From an uncultured Collinsella sp. (GTDB taxonomy: Bacteria > Actinomycetota > Coriobacteriia > Coriobacteriales > Coriobacteriaceae), in assembly GCA_905197665.1 (NCBI GenBank), contig CAJJZP010000010.1:27493-91492 (forward strand): a DNA stretch of 64,000 nucleotides, read 5' to 3'. The notes beneath the pieces are model-generated. The model had not been told where the DNA came from. It made no database searches and was given only the letters and a program-made list of their open reading frames with translations. A program made the translations under genes and the position numbers. Positions 1 to 7,419 of the stretch are shown here, in pieces (the stretch's first letter is position 1; the number at the start of each line of letters is the position of its first letter).

Positions 1-388
1 AGCCTTCCGCATCGGTGTGATAGAGGTCCAGATATGGCGTCACGTCGATAAAACACTCGTCAATTGAGTAGACGTGAATGTCTTGCGGACTGACGTATTC
101 CAGGTAGATACCGTAGATCCGCGCCGACACCTCCATGTAGTGCTGCATGCGCGGTACGGCCTTGATGTAGTCGATGCCATCGGGTATTTCGAACAGGCGA
201 CAGCGGTTGTGAATCCCTAGGTCCTTCATAGCCTGCGTGATAGCGAGACAGATAGTCGTGCGTCCGCGCGATTCGTCGGCAACGACCAGGTTGGTGGTGA
301 GCGGATCGAGCCCACGATCGACGCACTCGACGCTGGCATAAAACGTCTTGAGGTCGATGCAGATGTAGGTGTGCTGCTCGTGCGCCAT
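1..388 (-). CDS. Y-family DNA polymerase (UmuC/DinP type), partial
   Basis: Translation from the ATG at 388 gives about 129 residues and then runs off the left edge, so only the N-terminal part is present. It begins with YICIDLKTFYASVE, the palm signature of Y-family translesion polymerases whose Asp binds catalytic metal. Near residue 108 it has YSIDECFIDVT, which carries the second acidic metal-binding pair. The family copies damaged DNA with low fidelity during the SOS response. A palindrome resembling a LexA site lies 28 bases upstream and supports SOS control. UmuC-like and DinB-like members cannot be told apart without the C-terminal half. Confidence 0.9.
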   Translation of the reverse strand, partial: MAHEQHTYICIDLKTFYASVECVDRGLDPLTTNLVVADESRGRTTICLAITQAMKDLGIHNRCRLFEIPDGIDYIKAVPRMQHYMEVSARIYGIYLEYVSPQDIHVYSIDECFIDVTPYLDLYHTDAEG

Positions 389-415
389 CCGAGCCCTCCC
401 ATCAAACACATGTTC

Positions 416-437
416 TTATCGAATACCTGTTCGATAA
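416..437. promoter_or_regulatory. SOS-box-like palindrome
   Basis: TTATCGAA-N6-TTCGATAA is a perfect 8-bp inverted repeat. Its core, CGAATACCTGTTCG, resembles the Gram-positive/actinobacterial LexA site CGAAC-N4-GTTCG. It lies just upstream of the minus-strand Y-family polymerase start at 388. LexA control is inferred from similarity and position. Confidence 0.6.
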
Positions 438-462
438 TACCTGCTCGACCGGACACCGTCAA

Positions 463-484
463 AATCTGTCCCTTTTTGGCAGGT
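463..484. repeat. REP-like intergenic repeat (CTGTCCCTTTTTGGCAGGT core)
   Basis: AATCTGTCCCTTTTTGG here nearly repeats the right arm of the hairpin at 1189-1213, and the complementary core returns at 47511-47531. All sit in intergenic DNA. This looks like a single half-unit of a dispersed short palindromic repeat family. Function unknown. Confidence 0.45.
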
Positions 485-612
485 ATGGTCGTGCGGTTGC
501 ATCGGGTTTTTAACGCAGCCCTAAAGAGCGCGAAACAGCTCGGAAAAGCTCGCTTCGTAGCATGAGGCTAACGATTGATGCCACCATAAAGCACGGAAGG
601 GTTGTGGGGATA

Positions 613-1137
613 ATGGTTAACTATGGGTTTGGTATGCCGACGCGCTTGGTTGCGGATGGGGACGTGGCTCGCTGGTGCGGGCGATTGGTTGCCCACTATG
701 GCGGCACCAAGACACTGGTCGTGCTGGGAGGCGACAAGCACACGCGTGATGAGCTCGTTTCGGCGGCGCTGGGCTCGCTCGATCGCGCCCTGCTCGAACG
801 CGTGCTCTTTCGTTGCGGCTTGGTCGGGGGCGACGGGGGAGACGATTTGGTCGATGAGGCCGTAGCCCTGGCGACCGATGAGGGCGTGGACTTTGTCCTG
901 GCGATCGGCGATGCCGATACGGCGGGCTTTGCGCGCGAACTCGCTCGTCGCATGGCCGTGCTCGATGCCGGCGAGGACGGCTTTGTTCCCTACGGATGCA
1001 TCGTCTCCGAGGGAAAAGTGCCCGCCGTTGTGGGTGCCGGCGAGGTTCCCGTTTTCGCCATCATCGCTCCCGAACTGCTGGAGGGTATCGGCTCGCCCTT
1101 GCGCGAGCTGCTCGGCAGTGTGTGCGCCGCGGCCTAA
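613..1137 (+). CDS. Half-length iron-type alcohol dehydrogenase-like protein
   Basis: This 174-residue protein matches only the N-terminal NAD-binding half of group III (iron-type) alcohol dehydrogenases. It has the typical opening YGFGMPTRLVADG, a LVVLGGDKHTRD strand-turn, and DEGVDFVLAIGDADT where the family usually has a VDFILAVGGGSVIDAAK-like motif. The family is normally about 380 residues long with a C-terminal metal-binding domain of conserved His residues, and that domain is absent. The Gly-Gly-Gly-Ser cofactor loop is also altered (GDADT), so dehydrogenase activity is doubtful. An in-frame ATG at 562 exists; 613 was chosen because it aligns with the family start. It may be a decayed gene or a repurposed nucleotide-binding domain. 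Confidence 0.6.
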   Translation: MVNYGFGMPTRLVADGDVARWCGRLVAHYGGTKTLVVLGGDKHTRDELVSAALGSLDRALLERVLFRCGLVGGDGGDDLVDEAVALATDEGVDFVLAIGDADTAGFARELARRMAVLDAGEDGFVPYGCIVSEGKVPAVVGAGEVPVFAIIAPELLEGIGSPLRELLGSVCAAA

Positions 1138-1146
1138 TATTTACCA

Positions 1147-1213
1147 TAAAGGGATAGGTTATTTTTGGTTGGTAAAGCGTTTGACCTGCCAAAATAAACC
1201 TGTCCCTTTTTGG
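1147..1213. repeat. REP-like hairpin with CTGTCCC arms
   Basis: The left arm (AAAGGGATAGGTTATTTTTGG, about 1148-1168) is complementary with a few mismatches to the right arm at 1189-1213, which ends in CTGTCCCTTTTTGG. It lies between the half dehydrogenase gene and pgi. Related cores occur at 463-484 and 47511-47531. It could fold as a long hairpin in RNA or single-stranded DNA. Confidence 0.55.
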
Positions 1214-1336
1214 TCGGTTGCCGTTGGGGGGCGGATTGGCAACGCTCGCTGATTGTAGTCTTGACCTGCGCTAGAATAGGACTATCTGATTATCCGGGCG
1301 CATGGAGGCTTGCGCCCGTATGCTGAGGAGGACTTT

Positions 1337-3031
1337 ATGGCAACTGTTGCCGCACCTATCGATGCTACGTCGACTGCCGCTTGGAAGGCGCTCGAGGCTC
1401 ATCAGGAGAAGCTCGAGGCCGAGGGTATCGACCTCAAGGCCTGGTTCGCCGCCGATGCCGAGCGCGTGAACAAGCTGAGCTTTGACGCCGGTGACCTGCA
1501 TTTCGACCTGTCCAAGAACCTGGTGACCGATGAGACCGTCAAGCTGCTGTGCGATCTTGCCCGCGAGGTAAAGCTCGAGGAGCGCCGCGACGCCATGTTC
1601 TCCGGCGAGCACATCAACACCACCGAGGACCGCGCCGTCCTGCACACCGCGCTGCGCCGCCCGGCAAGCGAGAAGGGCCAGCTCATCGTCGACGGCCAGG
1701 ACGTCGTCGCCGACGTGCACGAGGTTCTCGACCGCATGTATGCCTTCGCCGAGCGCGTGCGCTCCGGTGAGTGGAAGGGTGTTACCGGCAAGAGGATCGA
1801 GCATCTGGTGTCCATCGGCATCGGCGGCTCCGATCTGGGCCCGGTCATGGCCTACGAGGCCCTGCGTCCCTATGCCGACGCCGGTATCGACTGCCGCTAT
1901 ATCTCCAATATCGACCCCAACGACCAGGCAGAGAAGCTCCGCGGCCTGGATCCCGAGACCACGCTCGTGATCATCGTCTCCAAGACCTTCACCACGCTCG
2001 AGACCCTCACCAACGCCCGCGAGGTCAAGACTTGGATGCTCGAGCAGCTCAAGGCTCAGGGCGCCATCGACGGCTCCGATGAGCAGAACGCCGAGGCCGT
2101 GGCAAAGCACTTCGTCGCCGTTTCCACCGCACTCGAGAAGGTTGAGGCCTTCGGTATCGACCCCGCCAATGCCTTCGGCTTCTGGAACTGGGTCGGCGGC
2201 CGCTATTCTGTCGACTCCGCCGTGGGCCTGTCGCTGATCGTCGTGCTCGGTCCCGAGCGCTTCCAGCAGTTCCTCGAGGGCTTCCACGCCATCGACGAGT
2301 ACTTCTGCAACACGCCGCTCGAGAACAATGCCGTCGCGCTGATGGGCCTGCTCAACGTCTGGTACGTCAACTTCTTCGGTTCCAAGAGCCACGCCGTGCT
2401 GCCGTACTGCCAGTACCTGCACCGTTTCCCGGCCTACCTGCAGCAGCTCACCATGGAGTCCAACGGCAAGCATGTCCGCTGGGACGGCAGCGCCGTGACC
2501 TCCGACACCGGCGAGATCTTCTGGGGCGAGCCCGGCACCAACGGCCAGCATGCCTTCTACCAGCTGCTGCACCAGGGCACCGTGGTGGTTCCGGCCGACT
2601 TCATCGCCTTCGCCAACACCGCCAACCCTGCAACCGACAACGGCCAGGACGTGCACGAGCTGTTCCTGGGCAACTTCCTGGCCCAGACCAAGGCGCTCGC
2701 CTTTGGCAAGACGGCCGATGAGGTGCGCGCCGAGGGCACGCCCGAGCAGATCGTCCCGGCTCGCTGCTTTGAGGGCAACCGTCCGACGACCTCGATCTTC
2801 GGCGACACACTGACCCCGTTCGCGCTCGGCGAGCTCATCGCCCTGTACGAGCACATCACGTTTGTCGAGGGCACGGTCTGGGGCATCGACTCCTACGACC
2901 AGTGGGGCGTCGAGCTTGGCAAGCAGCTTGCCAAGCAGATCGCCCCGGCCTTCCACGACGACGCCGCCAAGGCCGAACAGGACGCTTCGACCCAGGCGCT
3001 CATCGAGTTCTACCGAGCTCACCGCAAGTAG
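1337..3031 (+). CDS. pgi: Glucose-6-phosphate isomerase
   Basis: This cytosolic glycolytic enzyme interconverts glucose 6-phosphate and fructose 6-phosphate. The 564-residue product has the sugar isomerase (SIS) phosphate-binding segment SIGIGGSDLGP near residue 158. It also has SKTFTTLET near 215, TMESNGKHV near 372 and GEPGTNGQHAFYQLLHQG near 397-415, all hallmarks of the long bacterial Pgi form. ATG 1337 was chosen over an in-frame upstream start because AGGAGG lies 6 bases before it. Codon usage looks optimised, as expected of a highly expressed glycolytic gene. It appears monocistronic, with a promoter region upstream and a terminator hairpin downstream. Confidence 0.97.
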   Translation: MATVAAPIDATSTAAWKALEAHQEKLEAEGIDLKAWFAADAERVNKLSFDAGDLHFDLSKNLVTDETVKLLCDLAREVKLEERRDAMFSGEHINTTEDRAVLHTALRRPASEKGQLIVDGQDVVADVHEVLDRMYAFAERVRSGEWKGVTGKRIEHLVSIGIGGSDLGPVMAYEALRPYADAGIDCRYISNIDPNDQAEKLRGLDPETTLVIIVSKTFTTLETLTNAREVKTWMLEQLKAQGAIDGSDEQNAEAVAKHFVAVSTALEKVEAFGIDPANAFGFWNWVGGRYSVDSAVGLSLIVVLGPERFQQFLEGFHAIDEYFCNTPLENNAVALMGLLNVWYVNFFGSKSHAVLPYCQYLHRFPAYLQQLTMESNGKHVRWDGSAVTSDTGEIFWGEPGTNGQHAFYQLLHQGTVVVPADFIAFANTANPATDNGQDVHELFLGNFLAQTKALAFGKTADEVRAEGTPEQIVPARCFEGNRPTTSIFGDTLTPFALGELIALYEHITFVEGTVWGIDSYDQWGVELGKQLAKQIAPAFHDDAAKAEQDASTQALIEFYRAHRK

Positions 3032-3062
3032 GATTCGCTGCGAAAACTAACGCATAGCCGAC

Positions 3063-3095
3063 AAGGGCCCGTATCCGTTGGGATGCGGGCCCTTT
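3063..3095 (+). terminator. Rho-independent terminator after pgi
   Basis: A stem of AAGGGCCCG...CGGGCCCTT with a short inner continuation is followed by TTT and sits 31 bases after the pgi stop. The T-tract is short, so termination may be partial. Confidence 0.65.
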
Positions 3096-3268
3096 GCTAT
3101 TTGGATAGGATGGAATGTATCGGGAGGCGCCTCGACGGGCATCGCAATCGTCGAAGGCGCGCCGTTCATGTTTGGGACAATATGACATTTTTCCCGTTGC
3201 AAACAACGCCGCCGTGGGTGTTCTGTATGATGGCTCAGACAAGGTTGTTCAATGTCAGGGAGGCATAT

Positions 3269-4111
3269 ATGGCAATCAAAGCCATCGCAATGGATATCGA
3301 CGGTACGCTCACCAACGACCAAAAGGTCATCAGCCCGCGTACGCGCGAGAAACTGCTCGCGGCGCAGGAGTCGGGCATTAAGCTTATCTTGGCTTCGGGT
3401 CGTCCCGCATGGGGGCTGCATGCCTTGGCGCAGGAGCTCGACCTTCAGAACCATGATGGTCTGCTAGTTGCCTTTAATGGCGCGCACGTCGTCGATGCTC
3501 AGACCGACGAGGTGCTGTTCGATCAGGCTATGCCTGCCGACGAATTGCATCGCCTGATTGATCACCTGCGTAATTTTGACGTGATCCCCATCATCTCGCT
3601 CGGTCGCGATTTGCACGTCGAGGACTCGTACCATTGCATGATCACGCTGCCTGACGGCTCGCAGAAAAACATCGTCAAATACGAGCGCGATGCGTGCGAC
3701 CTTAAGATTCGCGAGGTCGAGAGCCTGCATGAGGTCGTGGGCACTTATCCCGTGGACAAGCTGCTGACGGCGGGCGATCCGGCCTACCTGCAGGCGCATT
3801 ACGAGGAGATGTATGCGCCCTTTAAGCAGACGCTTTCGGGCATGTTTACGGCCGACTGGTACTTTGAGTACACGGCGCCCGGTATCGATAAGGCCCGTGC
3901 GCTCGAGGGTGCCCTGCCCAAGCTCGGCATCGATGCCAGCGAGGTCGTATCGTTTGGCGACGGCCAGAACGACAAGTCTATGATCGAGTGGGCTGGTACC
4001 GGCGTCGCCATGGGTAACGCTGTCGATGAAGTCAAGGCCGTGGCCCAGATGGTGACCGCCAACAACAACGAAGACGGTATCGCGGTAGCACTTGACCAGC
4101 TGCTGGGTTAG
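3269..4111 (+). CDS. HAD-IIB (Cof-type) phosphatase
   Basis: This 280-residue protein belongs to the Cof/YidA branch of haloacid dehalogenase phosphatases, which dephosphorylate sugar phosphates and related metabolites in the cytosol. Motif I is MDIDGT (residues 8-13), with the nucleophile and acid/base Asp residues. Motif II is LASGRP near 40, and motif IV is SFGDGQND near 228-235, which holds the Mg-binding acids. The middle is a typical IIB cap. ATG 3269 follows GGAGG with 5-base spacing; upstream in-frame codons lack a binding site. The substrate cannot be read from the sequence. A second HAD phosphatase follows after a hairpin. Confidence 0.92.
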   Translation: MAIKAIAMDIDGTLTNDQKVISPRTREKLLAAQESGIKLILASGRPAWGLHALAQELDLQNHDGLLVAFNGAHVVDAQTDEVLFDQAMPADELHRLIDHLRNFDVIPIISLGRDLHVEDSYHCMITLPDGSQKNIVKYERDACDLKIREVESLHEVVGTYPVDKLLTAGDPAYLQAHYEEMYAPFKQTLSGMFTADWYFEYTAPGIDKARALEGALPKLGIDASEVVSFGDGQNDKSMIEWAGTGVAMGNAVDEVKAVAQMVTANNNEDGIAVALDQLLG

Positions 4112-4133
4112 AATCGCCGATAGTGCATGGTTC

Positions 4134-4159
4134 GGGCGTCCGCTTGCGGGCGCCCTTTT
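4134..4159 (+). terminator. Terminator hairpin between two HAD genes
   Basis: GGGCGTCCGC-TT-GCGGGCGCCC (bulged T) is followed by TTTT. It sits 22 bases after the Cof-type phosphatase and just before the next GTG start, so the second gene may depend on read-through or its own promoter. Confidence 0.65.
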
Positions 4160-4174
4160 GTTAGGGAGGGTGCC

Positions 4175-4834
4175 GTGTCCGCATTTCCGTTCGACGCCGT
4201 TATCTTTGACATGGACGGCGTCATTGTCGATACCGAGTATTACTACCTGGGGGAGACTGCCGCGTTTGCCAAGGAGCTTGGGTTGAATCTGACCCAAGAG
4301 GAGTTGAACGGGCAGGTTGGTACCTCACATCAGTTCTTCCTGCATATGCTGGTCGATTGGTTTGAGCGCGCCGGTAAAGGGCACTTCACTGGCGAGGAGG
4401 CATTGGCCCGTTGGGACGAGTGGGCGCATAAGCGTCCGCGTGACTACCAGGCTTTGATTAACCCGGGCGCTGTGGATACGATTCGAGAGTTGCCGCGCCG
4501 CGGCGTTCGCGTGGCGCTGGCGAGCTCGTCTCCCATGGACAGCATCGAGGAAGTACTCGATGCATGTGGTCTGTCGGATGCCTTTGAGTACGTGGTGAGC
4601 GGCGAGCAGTTTAAGGAGAGCAAGCCCGAGCCCGACATCTACCTGCATGCGCTGGACCTGTTGGGGCTGCCTGCGGTCCGTTGCTGCTGCGTTGAGGATT
4701 CGGTGCCTGGCATCACTGCCGGCAAGCGAGCGGGTCTGACGGTAATCGCCAAGCGCGAGGAGCGGTTTGGCTTTAGCCAGGATGCTGCGGACAAGATCAT
4801 CGACCAGCTGCCGGAACTGCTTGAGCTTTCTTAG
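4175..4834 (+). CDS. HAD-IA phosphatase / beta-phosphoglucomutase-like
   Basis: The 219-residue protein is a subfamily IA haloacid dehalogenase. Motif I is FDMDGVIVDTE (about residues 10-20), motif II is LASSSP near 112, the motif III lysine lies in KESKPEPDIY, and motif IV is CVEDSVPGI near 172. The alpha-helical cap lies between motifs I and II. The DMDGV-DTE signature is typical of beta-phosphoglucomutase and of sugar- or glycolate-phosphate phosphatases; these cannot be separated here. The GTG at 4175 follows TAGGGAGGG and is preferred to the ATG at 4127, which would start inside the terminator hairpin. Confidence 0.88.
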   Translation: MSAFPFDAVIFDMDGVIVDTEYYYLGETAAFAKELGLNLTQEELNGQVGTSHQFFLHMLVDWFERAGKGHFTGEEALARWDEWAHKRPRDYQALINPGAVDTIRELPRRGVRVALASSSPMDSIEEVLDACGLSDAFEYVVSGEQFKESKPEPDIYLHALDLLGLPAVRCCCVEDSVPGITAGKRAGLTVIAKREERFGFSQDAADKIIDQLPELLELS

Positions 4835-4984
4835 GAGCGCGGTAGTTGCGCGTTTTTCGGGTCTGATGAGTAAATAGCCGACATTTTGGTGCGACACCTA
4901 GCATACTTTAAGCTAATGCGGGCTTAAGGACTTGTTGAATGCCCCTAAGTCCGTTTTAGGCTTAATTGTGCTTGGAGAGGGTAT

Positions 4985-5728
4985 ATGCCACCGACTGAAG
5001 GGCTAACTGACGGTAAAGCAGCGATACCGCTGTACCAACAGGTTATCGATATCATCAAAAACGAAATCAACTCCGGTGCCTACAAGGCAGGTGCGCGGAT
5101 ACCCAACGAATTCGAATTGGCTGAGAGCTATAAAGTTGGCCGCGTTACCGTGCGACGCGCTATTGAGGAGCTCGTCCAACAGGGCTATCTAACGAAGCGA
5201 CAGGGGAAAGGCACGTTTGTCAATGCCCCCAAGCTCAAGCGCAAGATTCGCCAGAAGGATGACGTCCAGAGTTTTTCGGACGCATGCCGCGTTAACGGAA
5301 TGGAACCGGGGGCGCGTGTCATTTCGAGAAAGATGCTGCCGGCGGATTCCACCGAAGCACAGTTCTTTGGTGTTCCCGTTGGAACTGACTTGATCTGCGT
5401 TGAGCGCGTGCGTACTGCCGATGGCGTCCCTGTCATGCTCGAGAACAACATATATGTTTACGAGGACAACGCCTATCTATCAACGGCACCTCTATCTAAC
5501 CAATCCATTTTTGAGTTCGTGCGCAACCTGACGGGCCGCACGCCCGCGTTTACCGACCCATGCACGCTTGAGATCGCGTGTGCGTCGCCCGAGGTCGCTC
5601 GGTTGTTGGCAGTTCCCGTTGGCGAACCCTTGTTTTATATGGAAGCCTTCTTTTTCGATGAGCAGCGGCGGCCGTTTATCATCGGTCGTCAGCGGATCGT
5701 TGGGTCTCGCTACGTTTTTGACATCTAG
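4985..5728 (+). CDS. GntR-family regulator with UTRA (HutC) ligand domain
   Basis: This 247-residue transcription factor has an N-terminal GntR winged helix (about residues 15-80, with PLYQQVIDIIKNEI and RVTVRRAIEELVQQGYL). It is followed by a UTRA effector-binding domain (about 95-245, ending RPFIIGRQRIVGSRYVFDI). HutC/FrlR-type proteins bind sugar-phosphate or amino-acid-derived ligands and repress catabolic operons. It lies directly upstream of the ten-gene operon at 5947-16374, with a terminator and a palindromic operator-like sequence between, so it is probably that operon's repressor. GGAGAGG sits about 5 bases before the ATG. Confidence 0.92.
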   Translation: MPPTEGLTDGKAAIPLYQQVIDIIKNEINSGAYKAGARIPNEFELAESYKVGRVTVRRAIEELVQQGYLTKRQGKGTFVNAPKLKRKIRQKDDVQSFSDACRVNGMEPGARVISRKMLPADSTEAQFFGVPVGTDLICVERVRTADGVPVMLENNIYVYEDNAYLSTAPLSNQSIFEFVRNLTGRTPAFTDPCTLEIACASPEVARLLAVPVGEPLFYMEAFFFDEQRRPFIIGRQRIVGSRYVFDI

Positions 5729-5741
5729 GACATTGCGTATG

Positions 5742-5774
5742 AAAGCGCCCGGTGGATCATCTCACCGGGCGTTT
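5742..5774 (+). terminator. Rho-independent terminator after gntR
   Basis: AAAGCGCCCGGTG...CACCGGGCGTTT forms a strong stem ending in TTT, 13 bases after the regulator's stop. It separates the regulator transcript from the catabolic operon. Confidence 0.8.
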
Positions 5775-5867
5775 CCATACCGTTCACGGCGCAAACGCAA
5801 CCGTTCAACCGCGTTGCGGCAATCAGTTTGAAATTATCTTGATGGCGAGAAAAGCTGCTGGTAACCT

Positions 5868-5904
5868 ATAGAACGTCATAGAACGTTTGCCTTGTGCAAA
5901 CGTT
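5868..5904. promoter_or_regulatory. Operator-like repeats upstream of the catabolic operon
   Basis: AACGTTTGC-CTTGT-GCAAACGTT (5882-5904) is a perfect inverted repeat with 9-bp arms. It is preceded by a 9-base direct repeat, ATAGAACGT, at 5868-5876 and 5878-5886, one helical turn apart. It lies 43 bases before the transporter start and just after the GntR gene, so it is the obvious candidate site for that repressor. Confidence 0.6.
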
Positions 5905-5946
5905 GAAGCGAGATGCGATGCAGTCTCGAGTTCTTTGGAGGTATCT

Positions 5947-7410
5947 ATGTCAGATACGAAGGCGAAGAAGACAAACAGACGTTTTAAGTTCAAATTACCG
6001 CATGTCTATACGATCATGTTCTTGCTGATCGTTGTCTTTGCGGTCTTGACTTGGATCGTTCCCTCTGGTCAGTATCAGCGCAAGACGATTTCGACAGCGG
6101 CGGGCGAGCGTGAAGTCGCCGTTGCTGGAACCTATGAACAGGTCGATAAGAACTACACCGATTCCGAGACCGGCGAGACCATCAATTTGGGGCAGGATAT
6201 CTTCGCGGTCCTGCAAGCGCCCACTAAGGGCATCCAGGAGGCTGCCGACGTCGTTGCGTTCGTCTTATTGATTGGCGGGTCGTTCGCAATCATCACCAAG
6301 ACCAACGCTTTGAATGCCGGCATGAGCCGTGTGATTAAAAAGCTCAAGAACAAGGACATCCTCATCATTCCCATCACGATGACGTTGCTGTCCATTTGCG
6401 GCACCACGTTTGGTATGTCTGAGGAAGCCCTGCCGTTCTATGCCATCTTCATTCCCATCATGATGGGTATCGGTTATGACTCGATGACGGCATTCATCAT
6501 CTGCTTCCTTGGTCCTAACCTGGGATATTGCGCTTCGACCATCGATCCGTTTAATGTTTTGATCGCCCAGGGCATCATTGGCATCGAGGGCAATCCGCAA
6601 CTGTGGCTGCGCGCCGTTTCTTGGGTCATCTTCACTGCCGTCGGTATCGCATGGGCCATGCGCTACGCCATGCGCGTCAAGAAAAACCCCGAGTCGTCCA
6701 TTACGTACGAGGACGATAAGCTCAAGCGTATCGAGTTTTCCGTGACCGATGCCTCCATCGAGGAAGAGTTCACTACCCGTCAGAAGCTCGTGCTTATCGA
6801 TTTTGCTTGCGGTATGGGCATTATCGTCTGGGGTCTTGTTACCCAGGGTTGGTACATGAATGAGATTTCCGCCGTGTTCCTTGGCATGGGCTTGCTTGCC
6901 GGTATCCTGGGCGGTCTTGACCAGCAGACGATTGCTGAGGAGTTCGTTAAAGGTCTCGCCGACTTTGCGTACGCCGCCATCGTTATCGGTATCGCTCGCG
7001 GTATTCTGGTCATCGCCGAGGGCGGCATGATCATCGACACCATCCTCCAGGCGCTCGCTACTGCGCTCGCCGGTGCACCCGCCGCCGTCTACACCACGTT
7101 TATGTATATCGTCCTTGGCCTGCTCTCTTTGCTGGTTCCCTCGAGTTCTGGCCTGGCGGCACTCACCATGCCCGTTATGGGCCCCCTGACCGAGCTCATG
7201 GGCCTCAATCCCGAGGCGGCCGTTACCGCGCTCCAGTTTGCCAACCAGACCATCAACACCATCAGTCCCGTGGCGGGCATGACGGTTGCCGGCCTTGGCG
7301 TGGCTAAGATTTCGTTTGGCCAATGGTGGAAGACCATTTGGAAGTTCTTCATCTTCATGGTCGTCTTTGGCCTGATCGTAACTGCAATTTCTGGCATGCT
7401 TCCGGCGTAG
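5947..7410 (+). CDS. YfcC/C4-dicarboxylate-type membrane carrier
   Basis: The 487-residue product is a polytopic inner-membrane protein of the YfcC (DcuC-like) family, starting with a basic tail and a first membrane helix about residues 20-40. Conserved family features include SICGTTFGMSEEALPFYAIFI, CFLGPNLGYCASTIDPFN and LLVPSSSGLAALTMPV. Members move carboxylates, amino acids or peptides by ion coupling; the substrate is not deducible. ATG 5947 follows GGAGG with 7-base spacing. As the first gene of the operon, it is probably the uptake system for the compound that the downstream enzymes degrade. Confidence 0.9.
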   Translation: MSDTKAKKTNRRFKFKLPHVYTIMFLLIVVFAVLTWIVPSGQYQRKTISTAAGEREVAVAGTYEQVDKNYTDSETGETINLGQDIFAVLQAPTKGIQEAADVVAFVLLIGGSFAIITKTNALNAGMSRVIKKLKNKDILIIPITMTLLSICGTTFGMSEEALPFYAIFIPIMMGIGYDSMTAFIICFLGPNLGYCASTIDPFNVLIAQGIIGIEGNPQLWLRAVSWVIFTAVGIAWAMRYAMRVKKNPESSITYEDDKLKRIEFSVTDASIEEEFTTRQKLVLIDFACGMGIIVWGLVTQGWYMNEISAVFLGMGLLAGILGGLDQQTIAEEFVKGLADFAYAAIVIGIARGILVIAEGGMIIDTILQALATALAGAPAAVYTTFMYIVLGLLSLLVPSSSGLAALTMPVMGPLTELMGLNPEAAVTALQFANQTINTISPVAGMTVAGLGVAKISFGQWWKTIWKFFIFMVVFGLIVTAISGMLPA

Positions 7411-7419
7411 GTGGTTGTG

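Noticed and set aside
1271..3022. 583-codon open frame on the minus strand opposite pgi
   Set aside because: It lies entirely antisense to a clear pgi gene, reads as Leu/Gly/Asp/Val-rich low-complexity text and has no ribosome-binding site. Long antisense frames are expected in G+C-rich DNA.
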